A stretch of 64,000 bases of DNA from Phocaeicola sartorii JCM 17136 = DSM 21941 (GCF_000614185.1 NZ_BAKM01000018.1:1-64000), one strand, 5' to 3'. Positions 19,521-29,287 are shown, counted from the stretch's first letter. The notes: a model not told the origin generated them from the letters alone. Translations and numbers: made by a program.

Positions 19521-21303
19521 ATGAACAACCTCTCTCAGATTCTTAATTCCGCCACAATGGGACACCCCCGTCGATTGCGTCCGCTGATATGCTGGACCAT
19601 TGCGGAATATTTATTCCGTGGCGCACCTTACGGAAGCATGCTTCTTGTGGTATGGGAAGTATTCAAGCCTCTCCAGCACCCCGGAACCACAATCAATCTC
19701 ATGAATATAGCAGGGGCGTGCGCATTCCTCCTCCTCTCTCTCATCTGCCTTTGGCTCATCGGAAAGAAAGCCTATCTGGTAGCCTATCGTGACGGCTACG
19801 AAATATGCTGCGACGGCCGTCTGGCTGTAGTCAGCCACCTGCGCCGTCTGCCGATGAGCTTTTTCAACAGCCGAGACCCCGGAGACATCGGTGCATACAT
19901 TGTCAGCGACTACAACAATGTGGAGATGCTCACCACACACCTCATCGGCCAGTTCTTCGGCGGTCTGGCTATGCCCGTTGCCGCTTTGATATCGCTCGCG
20001 TTCTTCAACTGGCAATTGGCTCTGGCAGCTGCGGCCGTCATTCCACTGGCATACCCCATGATGCTGCTCACCAACCATTTTGTGGCGACATTGGGCAAGA
20101 AACATCAGAAGATAAAGACAGATGCCGCTTCGCGTATGATTGAATATATACAAGGTATCCGGCTGATAAAGGCATTCAATCTGAGCGGCAACAAGTTTGA
20201 ACGCCTGGAACGCTCCTTCCGCAACCTTAAGCAGGAAAGCATCCGCCTGGAAGCTGCGCCCGCACCGACCATCACACTGGCTTCCACGCTGCTGAACGGT
20301 GGCCTGGTGCTGCTGATGTTGCTGGGATTCCCGATGCTGCTGGACACTAAAATCTCCATGCCCGTATATATCATGTTCCTGCTGGCAGGATCGGTCATTT
20401 ATGCCCCACTCATCAACGCGCTGGCCTTTATAGCCATCATCAACTACATGAAGTTGGGAGCCGAACGCATCAACACTCTCTGCAAAACACCTGTACTTCC
20501 GGAAGGAACGATAGAGCGCACTCCGGCCCCTACCATAGAGTTCCGTCACGTAACCTTCAGTTACAATGCCAATATCCCCGTACTCCGCGATGTGTCGCTC
20601 ACCATTCCGGAAAAAGGACTGACCGCCTTTGTCGGCCCGTCAGGATCAGGCAAGACAACACTGACACGCCTCATCGCCCGCTTTTGGGATGTGGACAAGG
20701 GGGAAATCCTGCTAGGCGGACAAAATATCAAAGACTACACCGTACATACACTGATGCAGCAAATTTCCATCGTCTTCCAGGATGTGTATCTCTTTAACGA
20801 CACCATCTATAATAACATCCGCGTGGGACGTGAGACCGCCACCCGTGAAGAAATAGAAGCCGCCGCACGCAAAGCCCGGTGCCATGACTTCATCACAGCC
20901 ATGCCCGGAGCTACGGCACGATGGTGGGCGAAGGTGGAAACACACTCTCCGGCGGGGAAAAGCAACGCATATCCATCGCCCGCGCCATCTTGAAAGACGC
21001 ACCTATTGTATTGCTGGACGAGGCGACCGCTTCGCTCGACCCCGAAAACGAGGCGCATATCCAAGAGGCCATCAACGATCTGGTGAAAGAAAAGACCGTG
21101 GTCATCATCGCCCATCGGCTGGGAACTGTCGTTAACGCCGACAATATTGTGGTGATAGATAAAGGACAGGTGTACAACAAGGAAGCCACCAAACGCTTCT
21201 TGAAAAGGAAGGACTGTATCGAAGCCTCTGGCAGGAACAACAACGGGTGAAAGGATGGAAATTCCAGCAATCAACTAAACAGCAAGACCATGAATACAGA
21301 TAA
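19521..21303 (+). pseudogene. Fused TMD-NBD ABC half-transporter 1 (IrtA/B-like), frame broken twice
   Basis: Restored to about 594 residues: an exporter-fold membrane domain (residues ~20-310) and an NBD with Walker A GPSGSGKTTLT, Q-loop SIVFQDVYLF, signature TLSGGEKQR, Walker [13 protein letters not shown] and switch His (IIAHRLG). One base is lost near 20911 (GGAGCTACGG, expected GGAGGCTACGG) and another near 21172 (GTGTAC, expected GTGGTAC). The third frame reads [19 protein letters not shown], a normal ABC C-terminus, and stops at 21303. That stop overlaps the ATG of the second transporter (21290) by 14 bp, so the pair was translationally coupled. Such pairs downstream of siderophore receptors are of IrtAB type (siderophore import). 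Confidence 0.82.
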
Positions 21304-23076
21304 ACGTAAGACCGGGCTGGCACGATTGATAGAAATTGCCGGCACTAAACGTTGGCTGCTCATCGGATCGATGCTGCTGGCCGTCATCACCGCCATCGTA
21401 CAGTTTGTACCGATTATTGCGGTGTACAATATCCTCATCGAACTGGCGGAACATGCGCTTGCCCCCTCATTGATTGACAAAGCATACATCTGGCAATGGA
21501 GTTATGCCGCATTGGGAGCTTTCTTCGTTTTCGGAGCGCTCACCTTCGCCTCACTGATGCTCTCACACATTGCCGCTTTCAATATCCTGTACGAAATACG
21601 GATGCAACTGGCACAAAAGATGGTCCGTCTGCCGTTAGGGTTCTTTACCCGCAGAGCTTCGGGCGAGCTGAAGAAAATAATGAGCGATGATGTGGAACGC
21701 ATCGAATTGTTTATCGCCCATCACATCCCCGACATCGTAACCGCCGTACTTTTTCCGCAGATTCTTATCGGCTACATGTTTGTCGTAGACTGGCGGTTGG
21801 CTACCGTAGTTTTGGCAGTACTGGCGGCAGCATTCTATGTGATGGGGAAGATGTACACCGGAAAAAAAATCCGGGAGGTGTCCGAGCGGTATGTGGAGAG
21901 CCTGGGCAAGATGAATGCCGGCATCGTGGAATATATCCGAGGAATCCAAGTGGTAAAAACCTTTACAGAATCAACCGATGCCTACCGAAAACTGAATGAC
22001 GATATCAAGGAGTACCGCAATTTTTCAAATGAGGTGAACTTGCAGTACGAACCTACCTATGTGGGATTCCTCACCATACTCTCTTCGGCGCTGCTCTTTA
22101 TCATCCCTGTAGCTGTATGGCTGCTTGTCGGGAGTGCCTCGTATGCGGCTTTTGTACCAGTGGTGCTGATGTTCCTGCTTTTCGGCGTGACTGTTTTCTT
22201 CCCCGTCCTTAAACTCTTGTGGATAGGCAGCTTCTTGAATCAGAATAACATGGGCGTGCGGAAGATAGACGATATCCTTTATATGGATGAGATAGAAGAG
22301 TCTGCCACTCCCCGATACCCCCGGGATGCCTCGGTGGAGTTTCGCAACGTATCTTTTGCCTACGACACCACACCGATACTCAAAGAGGTATCTTTCATCG
22401 CCCTCCCCGGCACGGTAACAGCCTTGGTCGGTCCTTCGGGAGCCGGGAAAAGTACCGTAGCCATGCTTGCCGCCCGTTTCTGGGATGTTCAAGGCGGAGA
22501 AATTCTGATAGGAGGAGCACCCGTCAAAGAGATTCCCACCGCGGTGCTGATGAATAATGTGGCTTTTGTCTTTCAGGACAATATGCTCTTCTTCGATACT
22601 ATCGAAGAGAATATACGTATGGGAAACAAGACAGCAACCTTTGAAGAAGTGGCACAGGCAGCCTGTGCCGCTCAATGTCATGAATTCATCGAGGCTCTGC
22701 CCAATGGCTATCAGACATTGGTGGGCGAAGGAGGCACGTATCTCTCCGGCGGGGAGGCGCAACGCATCGCCCTGGCCCGTGCCATACTGAAAGACGCCCC
22801 TATCATCCTGCTGGACGAAGCCACCGCTTTTTCCGATCCTGAAAACGAAGGCAAGATACTGGAAGCGTTCTCTTATCTCATCATGGGAAAGACCGTACTG
22901 GTCATCGCACACCGTCTGGGTACAATTACGGATGCAGACTGCATTCTTTATGTGGACAAGGGAGCTGTGGCCGAACAGGGAACTCACAAGGAACTGCTTT
23001 CTCTCGGAGCTTGTATGCCCGTATGTGGGAAACGTATAACCGGACCAAAGAGTGGACGATCGGAGAAAAGAAATAG
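21290..23076 (+). pseudogene. Fused TMD-NBD ABC half-transporter 2 (IrtA/B-like), frame broken near its end
   Basis: Partner of the preceding half-transporter. It has a six-helix exporter-type TMD, Walker A GPSGAGKSTVAM, signature YLSGGEAQR and Walker B IILLDEATAFSD. The open frame runs to 23221, but its last ~70 residues are not ABC-like. Restoring one base near 23007 (CTCGGAGC) gives SLYARMWETYNRTKEW and a stop at 23076, for about 595 residues, the same size as partner 1. The two probably form a heterodimer in the inner membrane. Given the receptor and DUF4374 lipoprotein upstream, siderophore import is the favoured role; export of a metallophore is the alternative. Confidence 0.82.
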
Positions 23077-23134
23077 CCACAGAGACCGGACAAGAGACTT
23101 GAAAGGCAGGAAAGAAAATAAAGAAGAGAGCATA

Positions 23135-23177
23135 AAAAGTCCTGTCAAACTGAATGATCAGTATTCACAGGACTTTT
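23135..23177. terminator. Bidirectional terminator between the ABC operon and the LruC gene
   Basis: AAAAGTCCTGT (23135-23145) pairs perfectly with ACAGGACTTTT (23167-23177), an 11-bp stem with T-runs at either end. It lies after the restored stop of the second ABC gene and overlaps only the artefactual C-terminal extension, which supports the stop at 23076. Confidence 0.8.
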
Positions 23178-23184
23178 CAGCACT

Positions 23185-25065
23185 CTACTGCCCCTCAGGA
23201 TATAAAAACCAATCTTTATAATCCTTGCCAAAAGAATCCCTCCATTGTTTAAACTTGGGATAGTAGGTGGTAATAGATACTTTCTCAGGAGGCCACTTGA
23301 ATTCAATGTTACTGATATTTATGGCAAAAGGCATGTTGTCTTCTGCAATATAGTACATTGGATTACCATTGGAATCCTGACTCAAATCACTACCTGTGCC
23401 ACGTAAACTCTCATCGGCCACACTTGTCGGTTTATATCCTGACAAATGTACTTCATGGGAACGTTCATTTACAAAGACAAAAGGATTGTAAGGAGGATAA
23501 GCATCCATGTCACTTACTTTATCATATTTCTTAAACCCGATCACTACAGTCACAGGCTTTTTGAGAACGGGCTTTATATTGGGAAAAAGAACTAATACAG
23601 GCTTTTCCGTGTCCGGATCAAAATGATCGGCAATCACATTGCCATCTTGACTCACCCGCACCAAATCTATATGTTCTTTCCCCACATCATCCAACTGGAA
23701 GCCAAATCCATTGGTATAAGTGGCGCCATCATTCATCGGAGTAAAAGTTGTAGTGGTGCGTACCAAGGCGTTAGAAGATTTATCTTTCACTACCGTACTG
23801 GAATAATATATCACAACATCATTCATGTCATAATCATTCTTATCAGGCCAATTGTCCTCATAAGCCAAAGCCCCTTTGACTACATACGAAATTTCATCTT
23901 TATTTACTTCATCCGGTATACTGGGAGTAGACTCCACAGAAGAAGGAATAGATGCCATAATAGCAAACTGCACATCATTAAAGCGCATATCCACATTATC
24001 CTCCATAGCCATAAAGAAACAATTGTCAAGTTCAGGATCGCTTAACAGAACTGAACGTTGCTCTTTATTGTCATTATACGCGGGATTAGAATAACGAAGC
24101 AATGCACCTTTCTCTTTTCCGAATCCCATTCCTAATAAGACCCATCCAATATGCGTTCCTTTAGGGAACTCATCCTCATAGTTGCCATTTTCTTTATTCC
24201 AATATTTTAATCTTATTTGTTCACCGACTAAAGATTTAGGGGCATTCTTACCGGAACGAGGTATCAATATAGTCTTCTTTATAGTAGCTATATCTACAGT
24301 CTCCCCCTCTTTATACGTATAATAAGCGACCATATTCTCCCAAGCGGTAGAGGAGAAATCAAAATAAGTAGCTACCAGACCGGTAGCTTTAGTGATTACC
24401 ATATCATTATTTCCTGATGTACGTAGTTCCGGAAATCTTTCCAACAGATTACGATTATCCACCAGTATAGAACGGCTCAAGCTGCTGCATCTTTCTAAAA
24501 AAGCACCAGGAATATCCAACTTCTCAGACAATAAATAATCAGGAACTCCATTTTCATCCCAATGCCCCAGCACATCATATCCATCAGGGTATCCCACTCC
24601 TCCCATTATTGCTCTAGAACGCCCTCCGGCAGACAATTGCGCTTTATAATCAGCATAATTAAAGGTTAGTCCGTCTGCTAGCAATTCCAACTCAACAGGT
24701 GATACGACCAATACATGATCCGTTACCAGCCATACCTTTTTCAAGTATGCCGGCAAAGATACTTTGGAGATAAATTTACCATTCACATCAGTCGAAGCAG
24801 CATAAATGGGATTTATATCTTTGAACTCCCACGTATTTCCAACCAATTCCATAGGATATTCATCATACAGATAAAAAGCAGTCTGTACTTTCATGCCATA
24901 GTCAATGACAAGTTGGCAATTACGTGTAGTGATAAAATCAAAAAAGTCGTCTTTGTTGATTTTTTTCTCCTCTTCTTCCCCTCCACCCGTGTATATATCA
25001 TTCATATTACGCGAGCAAGCCACAAAGAAAATTGATAAGCAGATGATCCAATATTTTGTTTTCAT
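23185..25065 (-). CDS. LruC-domain lipoprotein
   Basis: About 626 residues from the ATG at 25065: signal peptide MKTKYWIICLSIFFVAC with lipobox FVAC. Residues ~430-620 form the LruC domain, recognisable by LAYEDNWPDKNDYDMNDVV, an acidic calcium-site-like motif. Members of this Bacteroidetes family are surface or envelope lipoproteins of unknown role. The frame is open to 25092, but that start lies inside the -7 promoter box, and 25065 starts the lipoprotein signal. Monocistronic, with its own promoter and terminator. Confidence 0.85.
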   Translation of the reverse strand: MKTKYWIICLSIFFVACSRNMNDIYTGGGEEEEKKINKDDFFDFITTRNCQLVIDYGMKVQTAFYLYDEYPMELVGNTWEFKDINPIYAASTDVNGKFISKVSLPAYLKKVWLVTDHVLVVSPVELELLADGLTFNYADYKAQLSAGGRSRAIMGGVGYPDGYDVLGHWDENGVPDYLLSEKLDIPGAFLERCSSLSRSILVDNRNLLERFPELRTSGNNDMVITKATGLVATYFDFSSTAWENMVAYYTYKEGETVDIATIKKTILIPRSGKNAPKSLVGEQIRLKYWNKENGNYEDEFPKGTHIGWVLLGMGFGKEKGALLRYSNPAYNDNKEQRSVLLSDPELDNCFFMAMEDNVDMRFNDVQFAIMASIPSSVESTPSIPDEVNKDEISYVVKGALAYEDNWPDKNDYDMNDVVIYYSSTVVKDKSSNALVRTTTTFTPMNDGATYTNGFGFQLDDVGKEHIDLVRVSQDGNVIADHFDPDTEKPVLVLFPNIKPVLKKPVTVVIGFKKYDKVSDMDAYPPYNPFVFVNERSHEVHLSGYKPTSVADESLRGTGSDLSQDSNGNPMYYIAEDNMPFAINISNIEFKWPPEKVSITTYYPKFKQWRDSFGKDYKDWFLYPEGQ

Positions 25066-25089
25066 AAAGTAATATGTGATTATTTCCGG

Positions 25090-25121
25090 CAAATATAGGA
25101 ATAAATAAGCTCACCTGCAAA
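25090..25121 (-). promoter_or_regulatory. LruC gene promoter (-33 and -7 elements)
   Basis: Minus strand: TTTG at 25121-25118 and TATATTTG at 25097-25090, with a 20-bp spacer, the full Bacteroidota promoter pattern. The transcription start should be near 25083, leaving a leader under 20 nt. Confidence 0.75.
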
Positions 25122-25162
25122 ATCATAAGGGAGGAGTTTTGCTCGTAATGGATCATTTTGTT

Positions 25163-25216
25163 CAAACCGCTTCGTTGCTGACGGAATCGAATTTCTAAGA
25201 ATTCTTCTTTATTCAT
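25163..25216 (-). pseudogene. Possible N-terminal remnant of an IS66 accessory protein
   Basis: The first 18 codons read MNKEEFLEIRFRQQRSGL, resembling the start of IS66-type TnpA accessory proteins (M-x-K-E-E-F-L-x-x-x-x-x-Q-x-S-G-L). The similarity stops abruptly and the frame then runs into the LruC promoter. No transposase is nearby. A chance match is quite possible. Confidence 0.22.
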
Positions 25217-25314
25217 TTTTCTCATAATCTTTTTTGCATAAAGATCAAGAGAATAAAGACAACGGGTATTTTATCGGGAGCTTACAAACAAGCTGAATCA
25301 TATATCAATTTTTT

Positions 25315-26120
25315 TCAAGGATCCGTAATCCGGAGTTGCCAAAAGGCTACAGCAGCCGCAGCAGCCACATTGAGCGAATCCACCCCATGCGCCATAGGGA
25401 TACGGACCACATAATCGGCTTCAGCGATTGTTTTGTGAGGAAGCCCCTCCCCCTCCGTTCCCATCACAATAGCCAACCGAGGTTCTGCCGCCAACATGGA
25501 TGATCTATAGAGACAGAATCGTCAGTCAACGCCATGGCAGCAGTACGGAAACCGAACTTGTTCAAATCGCCAATCGTACCATCCAACCATGTCCATGGGA
25601 CTAAAAACACCGAACCCATAGACACCCTTACCGCACGGCGATTTAACGGGTCGCAAGAATTGTGTGTCAACAATACTGCATCTATCCCAAGAGCAGCCGC
25701 CGAACGGAATATCGCCCCGATATTGGTAGTGTCCACCACACCGTCAATGACTACAATCCGCCGGGCATCCCGGCAGATCTCCTCCATAGAGGGCAACACC
25801 GGACGACGCATAGCACATAGTACACCACGTGTCAGAACATAGCCAGTCAGCGTAGCCAACAACTCTCTGTCTCCCGTATAAACGGGCACATCACCACAAC
25901 GCTCGATAATGTGGGCAGCACTACCAGAGATATGCTTGCGCTCACACATAAGAGCAAGAGGTTCATATCCTGCATCCAAAGCCCTACTAATGACATTGGG
26001 GCTTTCGGCTATAAACAATCCTTTTCCAGATTCCATACGCTGACGTAACTGAGCTTCCGTCAACGTGCAGAAAACATCCACTCCGGAATGTGTCAACGAT
26101 GATATTTCAATAACAGGCAT
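25315..26120 (-). pseudogene. SpoU/TrmH-family RNA 2'-O-methyltransferase, frame broken once
   Basis: Restored to about 268 residues. The N-terminal ~100 residues form the substrate-binding region; the rest is a SPOUT knot with motif 1 NIGAIFRSA, motif 2 AIVMGTEGEGLP and motif 3 IPMAHGVDSLNVAAAAAV. The substrate would be tRNA or rRNA with SAM as donor. The frame breaks near 25498 (minus strand CATCCATG; one base lost between HP and MLAAEP), giving fragments 26120-25464 and 25497-25315. All three catalytic motifs survive across the two pieces, which is more consistent with a sequence error than decay. It follows the alcohol dehydrogenase by 27 bp in the same direction. Confidence 0.82.
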
Positions 26121-26147
26121 ACACGCTTATATTTTACTATTTTCAAT

Positions 26148-27194
26148 TTACATTCCAGTCTCCATTGTTACAGCTACCTTTATCACTCCATCCTGTCGGT
26201 TCTCAAAAATCCGGTAAGCCGTCTCTATCTGATCCAGCGGGAAACGATGTGTAATTAATGGAGTGGTATCTATTTTTCCCACCTCTATCAAGCGGAGTAT
26301 CTCAGCACAATCACAACCATCTACGCCACCGGTTTTGAAAATCAAATTCTTTCCATACATGTCCGGCAGAGGAAGAATCTGAGGACGGTCATAAAGAGCC
26401 ACCAAAACAACGACAGCATTAGGGCGCGCACATTCCCATGCCAAGCGGAATGTATCCTCCCCTCCTGCTACTTCAAAAACTACATCCGCACCACCGTGTG
26501 TGCTACTTTGCAATATAAATTCCTTACATTTATCCGGAGTGACAACTTCCACTTGCGGATAATGTTCCCTAACAAACCGGATTCTTTCGGGGGATTGTTC
26601 ACAAACAACAATGCGCCGCGGCTTCCTCAGCATCACGCAAAGCAAAGTACAGATTCCCGTAGGTCCCGCACCAATGACAAGCACCGTGTCCTCTTCGGTA
26701 ATCTCCGAAATGCGAGCAGCCCAGAATCCTGTAGCAAGGATATCTCCTACAAACAAAGCCTGCTCGTCAGTCACGGAATCGGGAATACGATTCAAACCTT
26801 GATCAGCGTAAGGTACGCGAACATACTCCGTCTGCCCACCATCAATCCGGCATCCCAAGGCCCATCCCCCATTAGGATCGGTGCAATTATTCACATATCC
26901 ATGCCGGCAGAAAAAACATTCCCCACAAAAGGTTTCCACGTTGACGGTAACCCGATCGCCCGGCTTGACTAATTCAACATCACTTCCCGTCTGCTCTACA
27001 ATACCCACCATTTCATGCCCCACTGTTATTCCGGGAACGGCACGTGGCACACCACCATGTTTGATATGCAAGTCACTGGTACAAATACTTCCGAGAGTGA
27101 CGCGCACAATAGCATCACTCGAGTCTTTCAACTCAGGCTTCGGTTTCTCTATCAATTCAAATTTCCCCTGCTTAATATAAGTATATGCCAACAT
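26148..27194 (-). CDS. Zinc-dependent alcohol dehydrogenase (MDR family)
   Basis: 348 residues, the usual MDR length. The catalytic zinc ligand is the Cys in GSICTSDLHIKHGG together with GHEMVGIVE; a structural zinc site is given by CGECFFCRHGYVNNC. The Rossmann nucleotide site is VLVIGAGPTGICTLL. The substrate is not readable; zinc alcohol or polyol oxidoreduction with NAD(P) is expected. CAAAGATA at 27239-27246 (TATCTTTG on the minus strand) is a likely -7 box. The RNA methyltransferase gene follows closely and may be co-transcribed. Confidence 0.88.
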   Translation of the reverse strand: MLAYTYIKQGKFELIEKPKPELKDSSDAIVRVTLGSICTSDLHIKHGGVPRAVPGITVGHEMVGIVEQTGSDVELVKPGDRVTVNVETFCGECFFCRHGYVNNCTDPNGGWALGCRIDGGQTEYVRVPYADQGLNRIPDSVTDEQALFVGDILATGFWAARISEITEEDTVLVIGAGPTGICTLLCVMLRKPRRIVVCEQSPERIRFVREHYPQVEVVTPDKCKEFILQSSTHGGADVVFEVAGGEDTFRLAWECARPNAVVVLVALYDRPQILPLPDMYGKNLIFKTGGVDGCDCAEILRLIEVGKIDTTPLITHRFPLDQIETAYRIFENRQDGVIKVAVTMETGM

Positions 27195-27524
27195 GGAATT
27201 TCCTTTTCTTTTTTAACGGTTACTTTTATAAAACAATGCAAAGATAATATACTGACATAAATAACAGCCACCATTTGCTGACAAAATGGCTTTCATTGTC
27301 ACTTTGCCTCGCGTCTCAACTGCAAACAAATTCTGCAAAGGTTTAAAAGCATCTCGATATTTATTAAAATTATCTTCACAGATTTAAATTCATTTCACTT
27401 CCGGCTGACATTTTGCCATCAGGCATATACTTTGCAAGGACATCAGTGTATCGCCAAAAGCGACAAGATAAAAAGATTTAAAAAATCAATCTAGTAACAA
27501 TTTAAAATATAGGAGATTATAATT
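27195..27524. other. 330-bp divergent regulatory region between adh and hsp20
   Basis: It holds the -7 box of the alcohol dehydrogenase gene (27239-27246, minus strand) and a sigma-54-like element for hsp20 (27422-27436, plus strand). No coding potential was seen in the remainder, which is AT-rich. Confidence 0.5.
27422..27436 (+). promoter_or_regulatory. Sigma-54-like promoter upstream of hsp20
   Basis: GGCAT-ATACT-TTGCA keeps the invariant GG and GC dinucleotides exactly 10 bp apart and matches TGGCAC-N5-TTGCA at most positions. The same place lacks a good TAnnTTTG box. Transcription from about 27447 would give a leader of about 78 nt before ATG 27525. Confidence 0.5.
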
Positions 27525-27962
27525 ATGATGCCGACTAGAAAGTATAACAATCAGAATTGGTTACCAAGTATTTTCAATGATTTCTTTGATAATGAATGGT
27601 TGACAAGAGCGAACGCTACCGCCCCTGCAATTAATGTCATTGAAAGTGACAAAGATTATAAAGTAGAGGTTGCTGCTCCGGGTATGACTAAAGAAGATTT
27701 CAATATCCACATCAGCGAAAACAACGAACTAGTGATCTCAATGGAGAAAAAGAATGAAACAAAAGAGGATGACCATCACAACAGAAGATATTTACGTCGT
27801 GAATTCTCTTACTCTAAGTTCGAACAAGCTTTGATTCTTCCCGAAGATGTGGTTAAGGAAAAAATCAGTGCCAATGCCAGCAACGGCGTTCTGACTATTG
27901 ATTTGCCTAAACGCACTCCTGAAGAAAAAGCCAAAGTGAACAGGATCATCGAGATTCATTAA
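27525..27962 (+). CDS. Small heat shock protein, Hsp20 family
   Basis: 145 residues. The alpha-crystallin domain spans about residues 35-135 (INVIESDKDYKVEVAAPGMT, then ASNGVLTIDLPKR, the A-x-x-x-n-GVL signature). A C-terminal IIEI supplies the I-x-I/V-type oligomerisation motif. It is an ATP-independent cytosolic holdase that binds unfolding proteins. ATG 27525 is preceded by AGGAG; the next ATG at 27528 is a close alternative. The mobile element begins about 40 bp after its stop. Confidence 0.93.
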   Translation: MMPTRKYNNQNWLPSIFNDFFDNEWLTRANATAPAINVIESDKDYKVEVAAPGMTKEDFNIHISENNELVISMEKKNETKEDDHHNRRYLRREFSYSKFEQALILPEDVVKEKISANASNGVLTIDLPKRTPEEKAKVNRIIEIH

Positions 27963-28001
27963 TCACAGATTCTGAATAGTTGCAATCGGACAGTTTATAA
28001 G

Positions 28002-28011
28002 GTACATTTGC
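28002..28011 (+). other. Candidate left attachment site (attL core)
   Basis: GTACATTTGC fits the GTAnnTTTGC core used by CTnDOT-type elements. It is also a -7-like box with TTG at 27980 placed 20 bp upstream, yet no gene starts downstream. That fits a promoter severed from its gene (gtrA) by insertion. Confidence 0.5.
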
Positions 28012-28068
28012 GATATACTATTATTTTGCATGATATAAAAGTGCCTTACTTCCGGAGTTTTACAAAAG

Positions 28069-28173
28069 TGCTGCCACTGCTACCACCTTTCCCACTGGAA
28101 CCACGATGAACAGGACGTTCCAGAGGGTGGTGGCAGCACCTTTTTTATGCGGTAAAAAGGCTGCTGCCACCAC
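28069..28173 (+). repeat. Left arm of a long inverted repeat
   Basis: Starts TGCTGCCACTGCTACCACC and ends CTGCTGCCACCAC. It is roughly 93% identical to the reverse complement of 28673-28779 by eye. Inside it GGTGGTGGCAGCACC (from about 28126) and CTGCTGCCACCACC (to about 28174) form their own hairpin with a ~20-nt loop region. Confidence 0.85.
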
Positions 28174-28672
28174 CTTTCTCTATTCTTTCCGACAGTGAGA
28201 TACCTCGCGGCTATCCTGCCGGGGCGCACCTGTTGATACGTATGGCTCGCCTTGTTCATCCGTATGAACGTGTACACGGGCTACAAGTTTCAACCAGTTC
28301 CGTCAGGTTGAAACTTTAGTTCCATCAAGATGCAACCAGAGTTCCACTGAATTGTTACTGTGGTTTTGACTGTAGGCAACTGTAGTTCTGGCAGGATGCA
28401 ATCAGATTCCCATTGTAGTTTAACGCTTTAGGTTGACTACTCCTTCTTCTTACTTGTAAGGATGGTTGACGGAGTTAATACTTAGTTATAATATCAGTTG
28501 ACTCTTTCAACATCAGGCTACAGTCAGTGTTTTGTCCGCCGGTGGGTTCCATTCTGTCAGTCCGGCTTCAGCATTCTGTGGGTCCATTCCCATCTCCTTT
28601 TCCCGGCGTGTGGTAATCATCTCATGTATCTTCCCCTTCTTCCGTCCGTTTTGGGGTAAAAAAAAGGTAAAA

Positions 28673-28779
28673 GTGGTGGCAGCACACCTTTTTACCGCAT
28701 AGAAAAAGGTGCTGCCACCACCCTCCGGAACGACCTGTTCATCGTGGTTCCAGTGGAAAAGGTGGTAGCAGTGGCAGCA
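28673..28779 (-). repeat. Right arm of a long inverted repeat
   Basis: Reverse complement of the left arm with a few substitutions and small indels. GTGGTGGCAGCACACC at its start and AGGTGCTGCCACCAC inside it pair to give a strong nested hairpin. The arms enclose a 499-bp spacer; the whole structure is 711 bp. Confidence 0.85.
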
Positions 28780-29193
28780 GTTTTACCAAACTCTGTTGTA
28801 GGTGGATAAAGCATCCCGTGTGCACGGAATGCTCCGGATACGTATGTCATTTTCATGGATGGATCATCATAGAAGGATCAGCCGAAACGATGAACTGATA
28901 TTCGCTCCGACAGAGGAAATGGTTAAATGGGTTACAATAAGATTACGATTGAGGAAAATTTAAACAGGAACTAAGGAAAGTGGGCTTCTTTTTTATTGCA
29001 CAAGCATTAAAATCACAGATTTTTAGTAATTCTGGAAGACTTTTATAACCTCTTTATTTATAAGAGGTTTGAGAGAAAGGTTAAAATAGAGGTAACGAAT
29101 TGGCAACCGTGTTTATTTCTGCGCTTTGCTGCGAGTTGCTGTCAATGTCTCTCGTCTTGTTGCAAAATTAGGAATAAAAAACGGGAATACATC

Positions 29194-29229
29194 AAAACGT
29201 CCCATGATTTTTTTATCACAGGACGTTTT
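29194..29229 (-). terminator. Terminator downstream of the RteAB-like operon
   Basis: AAAACGTCC (29194-29202) pairs with GGACGTTTT (29221-29229) across an 18-nt loop. On the minus strand it follows the response-regulator stop by about 60 bp; T-rich flanks occur on both sides. Confidence 0.6.
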
Positions 29230-29287
29230 TTATCTTCGATGAGTATATCCGATTCAATCGTTACCTCTATTTTCAGTAAGTTATCGG

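Larger units (their letters stand above)
28012..29287. other. 1.3-kb non-coding left end of the element
   Basis: No convincing gene. It contains the paired ~105-bp inverted arms (28069-28173 and 28673-28779), a frame on the minus strand from about 28660 to 28521 with gene-like composition (GRKKGKIHEMITTRREKE) that may be a remnant, a hairpin AACCTCTT/AAGAGGTT at 29047-29069, and a terminator at 29194-29229. Short duplicated phrases (TTCCATCAAGATGCAACCAG and CTGGCAGGATGCAATCAG types) occur between the arms. Confidence 0.45.

Noticed and set aside
19611-20549. 312-codon minus-strand frame opposite ABC transporter 1
   Set aside because: Antisense shadow; the plus strand has clear ABC motifs.
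22025-23080. 351-codon minus-strand frame opposite ABC transporter 2
   Set aside because: Antisense shadow of a gene with a complete set of ABC motifs.
23077-23221. C-terminal extension of ABC transporter 2
   Set aside because: Not ABC-like, overlaps a terminator hairpin, and disappears when one base is restored near 23007.
28080-28277. 65-codon minus-strand frame in the left inverted arm
   Set aside because: It lies largely within the inverted repeat and has no family resemblance; its sequence follows from the palindrome rather than coding.
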